Positions 24,185 to 35,139 of a stretch of DNA of 64,000 nucleotides are shown piece after piece (within the stretch, counting starts at the first letter, position 1; each line of letters opens with the position of its first letter). The translations under genes were made by a program, and so were the position numbers. This DNA comes from Pelobates cultripes (Eukaryota > Chordata > Amphibia > Anura > Pelobatidae). The stretch covers positions 249,889,252-249,953,251 of the forward strand of contig OW240912.1 of NCBI GenBank assembly GCA_933207985.1, in the 5' to 3' direction. The notes under the pieces were generated by a model that saw only the letters and a program-made list of their open reading frames with translations, did not search any database and was not told the origin of the DNA.

Positions 24185-24800
24185 CAAAATTAGGCGAACT
24201 GAAGATCTCTGCTAGATAAGGAGCCACGATTAATGAAAAAGTCCATGTCTTCCCAAATTAGCTGTATCTTTAATTGATGCAGACTGAACTGCATTAAGGT
24301 AGAATCTAGGTAGATATCTAGCAAAAATAGACTAGTAGTGGGACACATAGTCTTGTCCTGTGAGAGTGGAACATCTAGTATAGAGAACAAAGCAGTGGTG
24401 CTGTTAATGCTATGGGGTATGAACTTACCCTTCCACTGTTAGAAAGTCCTCTAGGTAATGGATCTCAACCAGGCATCTGCAAACATTAAAGAGGTGCCAA
24501 CAGTGGGTTTGAGCAAAAACATCAAATAACGTAGGGATGATTTTGTCCCTGAAAGTAAGTCTTTTAGCAAAATAGTATTGCCCCTCCATTTACTACAATG
24601 TAGGTGCCACAAAGAAAGGACAAATAGAAAGCAATTTAAAGTAGTTGGAAATATCGGTTTTGGTCTTCAAAATTGCTTGTATGGCATTGTCTACTGTAGC
24701 ATATTGGAGTAAAAATTGTTCATATGGTATTAAGGAATTAAGGCTTGGTTTACCTATGGAATGAGGAGCCTAGAGGTTGATTATCTTTTTTTATTGAACT
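24185..24800 (-). mobile_element. Decayed DIRS-like retrotransposon RT, copy 1
   Basis: Read on the minus strand from about 24,790 down, frame-shifted segments follow the order of the DIRS1-type reverse transcriptase. First comes a GKF..IINL region, then SLIPYEQFLLQYATVDNAIQ, KTDISNYFKLLSICP, MEGQYYFAKRL, HYLEDFL (the YLDD-box equivalent) and PTTSLFLLDIYLDSTLMQ. RNase H and the tyrosine recombinase are not recognised. Many stops; dead. Family assignment is by motif order from memory and needs a search. Confidence 0.65.
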
Positions 24801-24901
24801 TACCAGTGGCTATGCCAATAGGGTAAGTACTTCAACACAAAAAAGTGACTGAAAGGTCCCAGCATGAAACCATTGACCCATGCCTACTGTGAGTGGGTTG
24901 T

Positions 24902-25279
24902 AGAATACAGACAGGGCCAGTGCAAGGATTTATGCCACCCTAGGCAAAGTTCAATTTTGCCGCCCCCTCATGTCACTCATTCACTGACAGACACACACCT
25001 GCAGACACAAACACTCCCTGACAGACACACAAACACACGCTCACTGATACACACACACACACACACACACACAGAAACTCACTGACAGACCTACACTCAT
25101 TTACTGACAGACACACACAGACACTCATTGACAGACACACAGACAGACACTCACTGACATACATACACTCACTCACTGACAGATACACATACATACAGAC
25201 AGACAGACAGACAGACGCTCACTGACATACATTCATTCGCTCACTGACAGACACACACACACACACACACACACACATC
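24902..25279. repeat. Dispersed-repeat tail with CA/CAGA-rich satellite, copy 1
   Basis: 24,902-24,968 is a short GC-rich dispersed-repeat-like segment ending GCCGCCCCCTCATGTCACTC. It leads into a compound array of CACTCACTGACAGACACACA-type units and pure (CA)n/(CAGA)n runs to 25,279. Long frames through it on both strands are artefacts of the repeat. Confidence 0.85.
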
Positions 25280-25284
25280 AAATC

Positions 25285-27545
25285 TCAAATTTCAGGCAAT
25301 TGAACAAATATCTCTCAATTCTAGAAAGGGGAATTTTAATCTCAAATTATTAAAACAAGAGTCAAGGTGGATACATACCTTTAGAACACTGACCCCTAGG
25401 GGTCTTAATGAAGAATTTAATTTCACCCCTTTCATCCATTGATAGAGATTTTGATCATTATCTACAAAAACCAAGCTCTGATTTATAAATAATTTCTTTA
25501 AGTATTTCCAACTTGATAGACAAATTGGTCCCTTTCATTAATAGATTCCAATTATTCAAGAGTTATTAAAAGAATAAACGTGCATAGGGGTTTAGACATA
25601 CATACTGAAGGTAAAGCATGTTCGTGTTGAAAATCATTAACACATTCCAGCCCCTACTTAAACAACTTACTCTTTCTTTATAAATAAATCTTGATTAAGA
25701 AGATTTTTTTATTATGAAAGAACTTTAAACATTTGTATTTATTAATTTAATTGAGACGGTCCAAGTATATTTGATACATAAATAACATGCTATTAAGCCA
25801 CATTAGGTTATTATCAGAGACTGAAATCTCGATATAAAATTCTAGTGCCTGTCATTAACGGCAAAGTATGATGGAAGTGTTAGAAATCAACTAGTTGCCC
25901 ACTGTAGTATTATCTAGAGTTGGTTAACATTGAATCCGGGAAATTAAAACGAACATTGTTAGATAATGTAGGCATAATATAAACCTGGGGACGTGACTGA
26001 TAAACCAGCCCAATAGAATATCATTTTGAAATTCCTGAGAAAATGTGCAGTATCCCCAGGAATAAATTGGACTGTATTTGTATAGCTCACAATCCTTAAA
26101 TTATATTAACAATAGATGGCATATTGGACAAAGTTCAGTTTTTTTGCCACGAGTATTGACCCCAGGAAAGGTAAAACATTGATTTATAAACTTCCAAAAG
26201 GGTGATTATTATGAGAAATAATACAATTTATAACAATCTTTCTTTGAAGCTTTTAATAATTTTGCACAATACAATAATAGATCTTTTCCTTATTTATTCA
26301 TATTGTTTTTAAATAACAATTTTCTGATTAGTTCAGCGATCAAAATATAAAGGGTTAATAAACCCGTTCTTAATTTAACAATTACGTCAGTTTGCAATAG
26401 ATGAGTATCTTCTCTTTCATTGGTTAATTTAAAAATAACGGTCACCAATAGTAATAGGGTATCACCCTTAAAAGACCGGGAGGCAAAGGACCCCGGTTTC
26501 CTTCTGATGAGCTGATAAGCGAAACGCGCGTCAGGGATATGTAGGGTGGCGCAGACTTTGATGAAAAACCAAAGATAGTATCTGTATGCCGAGTAGCTCT
26601 AGACTTTGACAATATTATTTCTTCGTAATATAGAGAGAATCTACGTACCAGTGTTTGAGAATTGTAGGGGGGCGTCAACATAGACGAAATAACCCTAAGA
26701 TAGCACCTCTATGCCGAGCAGATCTAGATTCGGAAATGCAATTAGAGAGACGATCTATCTTTCTTTAACAGCTTTGCTGTATTAGTTTTTTGTCGTGGGA
26801 TTTGATGGGACAGGCTAGACAGCCATTTGATTATAAATACCGCCCTACAGGTTGAACTAAGGGGATTACGGTCTATTACTGTGCCCTCTTTTTTCTCTTC
26901 CCACGTCCAATAGTAAACATCACTATACAAGCAGCTAGGCTGTTTAATCAAATTGTATCCACGGTTTAGAAATACTGTTACAATCAGGATAACTTCGTTA
27001 ACAGTAATTAGCAACAATGTTATATTAGGCACCGAGGAAGATCAGTTCAAGCAGTTTGAGTAGCTACTTTTACGTATAGGCATATGAGTATCTAGTAATC
27101 TACTTTACCAGGAGTTGAGGTTTAATTCATCCAAAATTGGAGTGCCAATAATTCAGATTATTTCTTGGTAAATAAATAACAGTACTGTCTGGGTACACCC
27201 TAGAATTGTGTTATTAACAGTTTAGTTTTTTATGACAATTTATTTTGTAGGATTTCACTAAATTAGACTAATACATTTTAGAGTGGGTATTTTTCCCTCT
27301 AGTGAAATCACCATTTTTGCGTTAATTTAGTTATTTAAATGTAGATGTGGTGTATTAACACGTGTTTAAAACAAGAGTGTGTGTAGTGCCCTTATGATTA
27401 AGGGACTTTTTATTTGATTTATTAAAAGTGACGTTTTAATTTATTTGTGCTCCATTGGTGTTAATATTTACCAGTACGGGAATCTCCAACTTTTCTTTTT
27501 TCTTTTTGTCAATTTATAAGGGGTTAACCCCCATGGAGGTTCCAG
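25285..27545 (+). mobile_element. Penelope-like element, 3' part, copy 1
   Basis: The plus strand at about 25,340-25,440 reads as the end of a Penelope-like GIY-YIG endonuclease: LLKQESRWIHTFRTLTPRGL, then NEEFNFTPFI. About 1 kb downstream comes a hammerhead ribozyme core (26,497-26,540), then two related units of about 124 bp (starting near 26,541 and 26,665). A tail region with TTATTAAAAGTGACGTTTTA (27,419) and GGGGTTAACCCCC (about 27,522) follows. The reverse transcriptase is not recognised, so the copy is truncated. Ribozymes in Penelope-like terminal repeats are known for this family; the right boundary is approximate. Confidence 0.7.
26497..26540 (+). ncRNA. Hammerhead ribozyme (type I), copy 1
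   Basis: All conserved core boxes are present in order: CTGATGA (26,504-26,510); stem II GCT-GATA-AGC (26,511-26,520); GAAA (26,521-26,524); a minimal palindromic stem III ACGC/GCGT; then the GTC cleavage triplet (26,530-26,532). Stem I forms from TCCTT before CTGATGA and AGGGA after GTC, including one G-U pair. Short stem III is typical of Penelope-like ribozymes, which are thought to work best as dimers. Activity is not shown. Confidence 0.8.
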
Positions 27546-29260
27546 TAGTCTAAGGCTCCTTTCTTTCTTTTTTCATTCTTTTAAATCAAGGAATATCTGC
27601 TGTTTAACACTTCTTTACATTAATGATTAATTTCGTTTTTCTGTTTGGCGGCCATAATACATTGACTAATTTAGCCTATTAGGTTGATTAAAAGACTTAC
27701 ATTTCTTACAGTCCTCATTGTAAGCTACAGTTCTTTCTGTCAATTATTTACAAGTATACAGCTATTTCTTTTGAATTTGCTATTCAAAAGTGCATGTGTC
27801 AAGGCAAATGTCACTATAATATTATAATAATAAAATGTTGCCTTGTCCATTATTTCAGAAGAAGATGTAAACCCATTTTAGCTGTTACCAATACATTTTG
27901 AGTATAGCTTAATAACCCATTTTAAACAATCAGGCAGCTTTCAAAGCCAAATACAAATACAGTGTAAAGACTATTTAACACTACTTAAATGTTGAATATG
28001 TTATTTGTATGATTTGATATGCTAAAGTTATTTTTTTTCTCTTTGTTTTTCTCAGTTCATGATGTTCTATTTTATTCGGCTCCCAAAAATCTGTTATGTG
28101 CATCACCTGAAATATCGAAACAAAATAATATCATATTATTTTCAGAAATATCCCACTAGCATATCTAGAGTGTAATGGGTTGAATTCCTTATATTTCTGC
28201 CACTATTTATTCCACCAAAAATGCATTATTTATTTCTAATTATTATTAATATTATTATTATTATTATTATTATTTTATAGATCTAATCTAGACACATTAA
28301 ACTGGGAACTATCTTTTATATAGATAAATGTGCAAATAAATTCAAAACCATATTCTATTCTGCAGTTTATTATATATACAGGGTTATTTACTAACGTAAG
28401 AATTCAAAGTAAATTCAAACAGAATTTAAAATTTAATATAGACTAGCTGACTTTTCCAGTTCAGTTATTTCAAGTCAATTTGAATTCACCTTGAACTCTC
28501 AAATCTGATTGTTTGGGGTGCCGCAGCTCTAAATACACAATGTTATTGAGCCAAAATGCAACGGAACACACAGTTCTGGCTATATTTGGTATTTAATTTT
28601 AAGTATATTGCTTGTCCTGTCTGTTTTCCTTGTGCTGAACATAAATAGCTTAAATGTTTTCATGCAAAGGTGGAATATGGTTTGATATCTTTATAAATAA
28701 AGTGAATAAATATTTTCTGTGAATTGAAAAGCTACTACACTGAGCATTCCAGTGGCTTTCAAAAGGGGCTGTTTGGAAAAGTTGTTAAATGACATGAGTT
28801 GTGTTTTAGTTGATTAATTTCAAATCAGTATTCCCTTTGTTCCCATATTTTATTCACTTGGCTGCTAGTAGCTTGTAAATTGAGTGCATTTGTGTGCAGT
28901 AAAATGTTCAGACACAGGAATCTGAAAGAAATATAATTTAATATCACTGGAATACATTTCCTAATGCATGCACATTTAATACACATCTCCCTCTGCTTAA
29001 TGCCATTAGAGCATTCTCGTATGATCAAATGACCTTAGGATAAAAATATGCCAGCAACTATTAAATAATGATTAAACTAGCATCATAAAATTTATATGCA
29101 TGCTTTGTTAAGTGATAGGGCAGTTATTTGGCTCAGCATGAAAATAAACTGCATTTTTAAGTGGGATTGTTAAAATATTTGGCTAAAGCGTCAGTATTAC
29201 ATTGAAATGTAATGTAAAATAGCTTTATGGTTTATTTTGTTTATGATAATTGATCTATAA
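27546..29260. other. No gene recognised; (ATT)n at 28,241-28,275
   Basis: AT-rich sequence with a trinucleotide microsatellite. No exon or element boundary seen. Its copy-2 counterpart is 51,402-53,116. Confidence 0.45.
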
Positions 29261-29264
29261 CTAG

Positions 29265-29907
29265 CGCCGTTACGGTCCATAATGAATGCGGCGGCGAGGC
29301 TCATCTTCCTGTCCGCCCGCACCTCCCATGCCTCACCCTTCTGTCAGTCCCTACATTGGCTTTCTATAAAATATAGAGCTCAATTTAAAATTCTGTTTTT
29401 TGCTTTCAAATCGCTACATAGTGCTGCTCCCACCTATCTATCCTTCCTTATACACAAGTATGTCCCGTCTAGGCCCTTACGATCTGCTGAAGACTTACGT
29501 CTATCTTCTGTCCGTACTCCCACCTCTGATGCTAGCCTTCAAGATTTCTCGAGGGCTGCACCGTTCCTGTGGAACTCGCTTCCCTCCTCCGTTAGATGCT
29601 CACCCAGTCTCCACTCCTTCAAAAAATCATTAAAAACCCACTTCTTCATACAAGCGTATTAATTAAACTGTTAATAGCTCCTGACTGATTCCTCTTCTGC
29701 AACTGTCACTAGTCTAATACTATCCTTACCTTTTTGTGTCATTTTACCCCACTCCCTCTTGCATGTAAGCTCATTGAGCAGGGCCCTCAACCCCTCTGTT
29801 CCTGTGTGTCCAACTTGTATGGTTACAACTACATGTCTGTTCGTCCACCCATTGTAAAGCGCTGAGGAATTTGACGGCGCTCTATAAATATCATAATAAT
29901 AATAATA
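29265..29907 (+). mobile_element. L2 LINE 3' end, copy 1
   Basis: Contains an uninterrupted 126-codon frame (29,282-29,662) corresponding to the C-terminal end of L2 ORF2: it starts MNAAARLIFLSARTSHASPF, with SLHWLSIKYRAQFKILFFAF, PSRPLRSAEDLRL, FLWNSLPSSVR and SLKTHFF. A 3' UTR and the usual microsatellite-like (ATA)n tail near 29,888-29,907 complete it. 5'-truncated. The open frame suggests a fairly young insertion. Copy 2 (53,121-53,763) differs by several substitutions. Confidence 0.85.
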
Positions 29908-29997
29908 TAAGATCATAGTTGATAACTAGAATATGGTGAAATGTAAATATCAAGGATTATTATTGTTTTGATTTGAAGTTGACTATGAGAACATGAT

Positions 29998-30280
29998 TTA
30001 AAGGAAAACTCCAAGCACCATAACCACTAGAGTACCCTTGCACTTATTCATGGAAATTAGTAAAACTGTTTTTCAACAGTTCAACTACTTACCTGGAGTC
30101 AGCTGGACACCACTCTGCCTCCAGGGTACTGGAAGCTCCTAATCAGAAAATACTGTTAGTTATCCTGAGTCAAGCCCTGCAATGTAGGGCTTAGTTCACT
30201 GGATAAGAGGGATCAGCTGACCCTCTTAGAAGGAGTGCCAGGGCACTGTAGCAGTTATGGTGCATGGAGTGTTCCTCTAA
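29998..30280. mobile_element. TTAA MITE, 275 bp, copy 1
   Basis: Element 30,002-30,276. Left TTAA at 29,998-30,001; the right target is mutated to CTAA. Inverted ends: AGGAAAACTCCAAGCACCAT against the complement of ATGGTGCATGGAGTGTTCCT. No coding. Confidence 0.75.
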
Positions 30281-30602
30281 ATCATGGCAGAAACACCAAT
30301 GGTGCAGCAGGGCCCACACGCTTTGAAAGCTCATCTGGGGTCCGTCACACATAGGGGCATGGACATCTGATGGGCATCTCTGATAAGGTTAGGTTAACAG
30401 TGCTTTCAGGAATCCTGAGAAAGTCACTTTCTCTCAGCTAACAGAGAGAGCCACTAAGATAGGGCTAGGAGGCAGAAAGAGAAGGGGTAGAGAGCCTGAA
30501 CCAGACTCCCATAAGCCTTAGCTTACCACCAGCATATATCCCTCCCTTCAGCATCTAAACAGTAAAGAAGCAGTGGGTGGCTAAGATATGTAAACGACTT
30601 GC

Positions 30603-31030
30603 ATTTTAGGGATGTGCATGGGCAAAAAATTTGGTTTGGTTCGGAAATTCGGGTACGTAAAAAAATTAGTCTGCTTTGGCAATCTGGACCAATGTAATTC
30701 GGTTCGGCAATTCGGGACTTCAGCAATTCGGAACTTTGGCAATTTGGACCCTAACTCTTACCCCTAATCCTAACCCTAACTCTAACCCCTAGACCCTAAA
30801 CCTAGCCCTAACCCTAACCCTAGCGCTAAACCCTAACCTCTAACCACTTGTTTTGCCACTCTTCAGAAATCCGAATCACTTCAGCAATTCAGAACTTCTG
30901 CAATTCGGTTTGGCACTTTGTAAATTCTGCAATTTGGAAATTGGGCAATTTGAACTTCAGACATTTGTAAGCATCCGAATGTCCGAATTACACGAAATTC
31001 GTCCGAATGTACATTTGGAACGAAACAAAT
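30603..31030. repeat. AATTCGG-rich minisatellite with telomere-like core, copy 1
   Basis: Short imperfect units around AATTCGG / TTTGG(C/A)AATT flank a core at 30,747-30,845. That core is built of CCCTAA-type hexamers and variants, including perfect runs of CCCTAACCCTAACCCTA. It looks like a degenerate interstitial telomeric tract embedded in a minisatellite. Confidence 0.75.
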
Positions 31031-31034
31031 TGCA

Positions 31035-31262
31035 CATGTCTGAATGTGTGTGTATATGTGTGTGGATCAGTGTGTATGTGTATCTGTGCCAAAATTTGGG
31101 AGTATCTGTGTGTGTGTGCCTCAGTGTGTATGTGTATCTATCTGTGAATGTGTGAGTATCTCTGTGTGTGCCTACATGTGGGTGTGGACAGTGTATTTGT
31201 GTGTGTGTATTATTTATAGTGTTTGCACATGTGTGTGCGGCTGTGTATGTGTGTATGTCCAT
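31035..31262. repeat. TG-rich low-complexity array, copy 1
   Basis: Imperfect (TG)n with TATGTG and TCTGTG variants. Open frames rich in Cys/Val (plus) and Thr/His (minus) across it are repeat artefacts. Confidence 0.85.
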
Positions 31263-31269
31263 TCATCCT

Positions 31270-32390
31270 AGCAAAATAGACCCCTGCATTCAAATGCCAT
31301 TACTATATACCAACACATCCCTGCATACAAACACCAACATTACGTACCACCGCTAGACAGAAATGCAAACCTACATTTGAATGTAAACATTTCATACAAA
31401 CACACCACTGCATTCTAATTGTAACAGTACATACAAATACACACCCACATTCACAAACTTACACAACATACAAAACATTGTACAACAAACACTGTTCATA
31501 AATACAACCATGCAAGGATAGGTAACTGGTACATCCCCAGCTGACAATGCAATGTTGGAGTTGCACACAGTTCAGGATCTACCTTTTGGCCACAAATGTG
31601 CTACACGGGGTCTCAAAAGAATTCTTGCACTTAAGCCTTCTCTACATTAGTTCCACCACTGTCTTTGTTATTAGTAGTGGAGATAGGGAGCAACACCCAC
31701 TGTAGCCCAGGTAAGAAGTCAAACAGGATTATGTTTTACTTAAGGCTTTGGGTCTATACAATCAGCAAGGGGTATTTCCATGGTACTGTCTAAAAATAAA
31801 GATGTGCTGATTTCAGGTTTTAGAAAAAGAGGAGATACAAAAGGGGGATAGATAGTGGTGCAAAAAAGGAAAATATAATTACACAAGGAAATATTTGTGG
31901 GGAGAGTAGAAAAGGCTGAGGAAGAAAGATTTCAAATTTTATTTTCAGTTCAGATGTCCGACACCTTCTGCCTTGAGTACTTTCCACATCTAATCTGTAT
32001 GCTTGTGATAATATTCCAATTTCATGTTAACACAAGGAAAACATGAATTTCATTAAGAAAATGAAATATTATGAATTAAGCATAATTGATTTTTATTGTA
32101 TGTAATTAATTTGCTGCAATTACGATGACCTTCTTGATAATGTTATATTAGCGATAGCTGCCCTTGAAACTGTTTCCTGAATTTTATGCGGAATGAATGG
32201 GACATTTTGAGATGATTTTTTTAAATCTAATCCAACACGTTAGGTTGGCTAATTTTTTTTTATCTATGACTTTGCAGTATTCTGTTTTGCTGAAAAGTTG
32301 TCATACAGCCCAGCAAGACACACAAGATTGCTGAGTTTAGCCATTATTTAATATGATAGAAATACATGCTTTATTACAAATGTGCAAATG
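31270..32390. other. No gene recognised (copy 1)
   Basis: Sequence between repeats with CATACAAACAC-like low-complexity near 31,300-31,480, and no supportable gene. The copy-2 counterpart is about 55,127-56,280. Confidence 0.4.
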
Positions 32391-32399
32391 TCATGTCTA

Positions 32400-32540
32400 G
32401 ACTCTAACCTCATTTGAGCAGGGTCCTCATTTACCTATTGTTCCTGTATCATTTTGTAATTGTCTCATTTATTGTTAAAATTGTAAAGCTCTGCAGAATA
32501 AGCAGAATAAGTTAAATAATAATAATAATAATAATAATAT
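32400..32540 (+). mobile_element. L2-type LINE 3' tail, copy 1
   Basis: TTTGAGCAGGGTCCTCATTTACC-type 3' UTR followed by an (AAT)n tail (about 32,514-32,539), as at the end of the L2 fragment at 20,775. Severely 5'-truncated. Confidence 0.6.
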
Positions 32541-33061
32541 AGTCTATAAATATGGAAATTGCATTCTCATTGCCCAGTTGAGTGTCATTATTAAAAAACA
32601 AACAGTGTGAATAAAACATTTTTTTTATGTTTGAAAATAAACAATTTTCAGACCTTCATATTAAATATGTTTGGTGATATTTTTTGTCTAGTAGTCAATA
32701 TGTTAAATAGTTAAATAGTGAGTTATGGTGTGTTGTAATATACAACTGTAGCTAAAACATTCAAGTTTTGTTTCCATATAGTTACATATTGTAGTAGTTA
32801 GATATAGACGTCTAATTTGAAGTTCATCGAGTTTAATCGTTAATTTATATTACTTTATTAAAATTGCACAAATTTATATGGCTACTCATATTTGTTAGTA
32901 AAATCACCTTTGAATGTAATAATAATTTAATTTAGGAAAATCTTCTGCAAAGGAAGACAATTATTTAAAACATTAATAGATAGGATTAAACAATTAAGGG
33001 CAAATAGAACAATACATTTGCTTGCCTCTTTGCTATTCTTCCATTTTTAATATGATCATCT

Positions 33062-33290
33062 TGTTTACCCACCAATCTTGGCATGTTTCAACAACTCTTA
33101 TCACAGATCTTTAATGGCCCCTGCAGTGCAAGCCTCATTTTGGCTTCTGTGTATGTCTTTTCATGATTGGCCAAAACCTTTGTTAACACCATGAGGGGAC
33201 ATACAAAGCCAAACATTTCAATGGGGCAATTAAATACCTATGAAAAGAGGAGTGGAAATCATGCCAAGATCAGTAGGTCAACAAGATGAT
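33062..33290. repeat. Weak foldback, copy 1
   Basis: TTGTTTACC..CCAATCTTGGCATG (about 33,061-33,084) is inverted as CATGCCAAGATCAGTAGGTCAACAA (about 33,262-33,286). Inner blocks (GGCTTCTGTGTATGTC / GACATACAAAGCC) also pair. Likely an old MITE. Confidence 0.5.
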
Positions 33291-33837
33291 AAGGTATCAC
33301 AAGTGTGATTACAGGAATAGATTATTGACTGAGGAAGCCTGTTATATTTGAGGGGAAGTGTGTTTCAAGGAATATACCTTGTTTTACTTGTTCTATTAAT
33401 TTGATTTTATATCTATCTAGTTTTATGCATATGTGGATAAATACCTGTAGCTAGTTTCCAAATAAGGATCCTGGATTTTCAATGATGTGATTCTATACTA
33501 ATAAAGAGAGGGTGTTGCAATGGTAACAAGTATTGAAGACTAATCATTAAGCCTGATCAGGGAGGCTCTAGGACACGTGAGTGGAAATTTGCTGTTGAAT
33601 TTTATTTATATAGAATCAAAACATACTACACTATATATTTATCTATTCTTATGTGTGGAAGAAAAAGAGGAGAAGGAAAGAATTGTTGAAGGGTGTTTGT
33701 CCCATATAAGATACCCCAAGGCAGAATATGCTGATCCTAACTTTAAGGCTCTGGTCCATGTGTGTTGGCACTTGTAGAGTGTTTAATAGTATGCTTATTT
33801 ATGCTTGCCACCAGACTCTCTGCACTTTTGACTGTAT

Positions 33838-33872
33838 ATTTTATATATATATTTATATATATATATATTGCA
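33838..33872. repeat. (TA)n microsatellite, copy 1
   Basis: Interrupted TA repeat, shorter than its counterpart at about 57,714-57,765, so the locus differs in length between the two copies. Confidence 0.85.
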
Positions 33873-34369
33873 ATTTTTTCCATATAGATATATGAATATA
33901 CATATGAATATATATTTTTTCCCACTTTATTTTTGCTACATCAATTGTCTCTTTTTTTGTGGCACTACAAGCGGAATTCAGAATCATTGCTCAAAACGAA
34001 CATGCTTGGCTTTTGTGCCGCTTGCTTGGTTTGTGATTTAGTTACATTTCAGCTCAGCGTTTAGGAAATGACCCTCACTGGCCTATATTTGGACAAATTG
34101 CAGTTTGGTACGAATAATAATCTCCTATCTCCAAGTCAATTTTCTTTTTTTAATTTCAAGCGAAACATATTACTTAGAAATTCTTTGTGGTCACATTATT
34201 TTTGGTTTTTGCAATTTTGATTCTAAGGTTCAGTCAAGTTTGAATTTATAAAAGATTTCATTAGGCAAGTTTGTGGTGTAGAATATGTCATCAATCATTT
34301 TTCTACATTATATTATATTTATATAGGAGGACATTGTGCTGGTATTTAAATTTTATTTCTATAACAACC

Positions 34370-34859
34370 TTAAAGGACCACTCTAGGCACCCAGACCACT
34401 TCAGCTTAATGAGGTGGTCTGGGTGCCTGGTCCAGCTAGGGTTAACCCATTTTTTCATAAACATAGGAGTTTCAGAGAAACTGCTATGTTTATGAATGGG
34501 TTAAGCCTTCCCCATTTCCTCTAGTGGCTGTCTCATTGACAGCCACTAGAGGCGCTTGCGTGCTTCTCACTGTGATTTTCACAGTGAGAGCACGCAAGCG
34601 TCCATAGGAAAGCATTATGAATGCTTTCCTATGTGACCGGCTGAATGCGCGCGCAGCTCTTGCCGCGCGTGCGCATTCAGCCGACGGGGAGGAGAAGAGG
34701 AGGATCGGAGGAGGAGAGCTCTCCGCCCCGCGCTGGAAAAAGGTAAGTTTCCCCCTTCCAGAGCCGGGCGGAGGGGGACCCTGAGGGTGGGGGCACCCTC
34801 AGGGCACTATAGTGCCAGGAAAACCAGTATGTTTTCCTGGCACTACAGTGGTCCTTTAA
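34370..34859. mobile_element. TTAA MITE present only in copy 1
   Basis: 482-bp element (34,374-34,855) with TTAA at 34,370-34,373 and 34,856-34,859. Inverted ends: AGGACCACTCTAGGCACC and its near-complement near 34,837-34,855. Internally it is a series of hairpins (about 34,393-34,420, 34,520-34,553, 34,554-34,602, 34,639-34,683). Copy 2 has the empty site with one TTAA at 58,269-58,272, which proves both the insertion and the target duplication. Confidence 0.95.
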
Positions 34860-35058
34860 CAACGTAGACTTTTCAATGATATATATGACTTACACATTGT
34901 TTTTCACAGAGGCTATCTAGTTTCAATGTGTATATTGTATCTTGCAATTATATCCTATTATTTACAGTGGTAGAAATTATGTTTTGTATTTTAGTTTTCA
35001 GCATTGTTTATGGACCCCTAAAGCACCACAGGAGGTTCCATGCCAAAAACAAATTTCT

Positions 35059-35138
35059 TTAACCTCTTAAGGACCAAACTTCTAGAATAAAAGGGAATCA
35101 TGACATGCCACACATGTCATGTGTCCTTAAGGGGTTAA
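35059..35138. mobile_element. 72-bp TTAA mini-element, copy 1
   Basis: Element 35,063-35,134 between TTAA sites, ends CCTCTTAAGGAC and GTCCTTAAGGGG. Same length as 11,460-11,531 and related to it in inverted orientation. Confidence 0.75.
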
Positions 35139-35139
35139 A

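Noticed and set aside
24864..25194. Open frames of about 73 codons on both strands with repeated Thr/His or Cys/Val/Ser residues
   Set aside because: They are translations of the CA/CAGA satellite and have no protein meaning.
24960..25280. Regular CACTGACAGACACACA spacing considered as a CRISPR-like array
   Set aside because: Units are simple-sequence variants without unique spacers, and the window is eukaryotic.
30957..31356. Overlapping plus and minus frames of 62-101 codons
   Set aside because: Produced by the TG-rich array; Cys/Val-rich on one strand and Thr/His-rich on the other.
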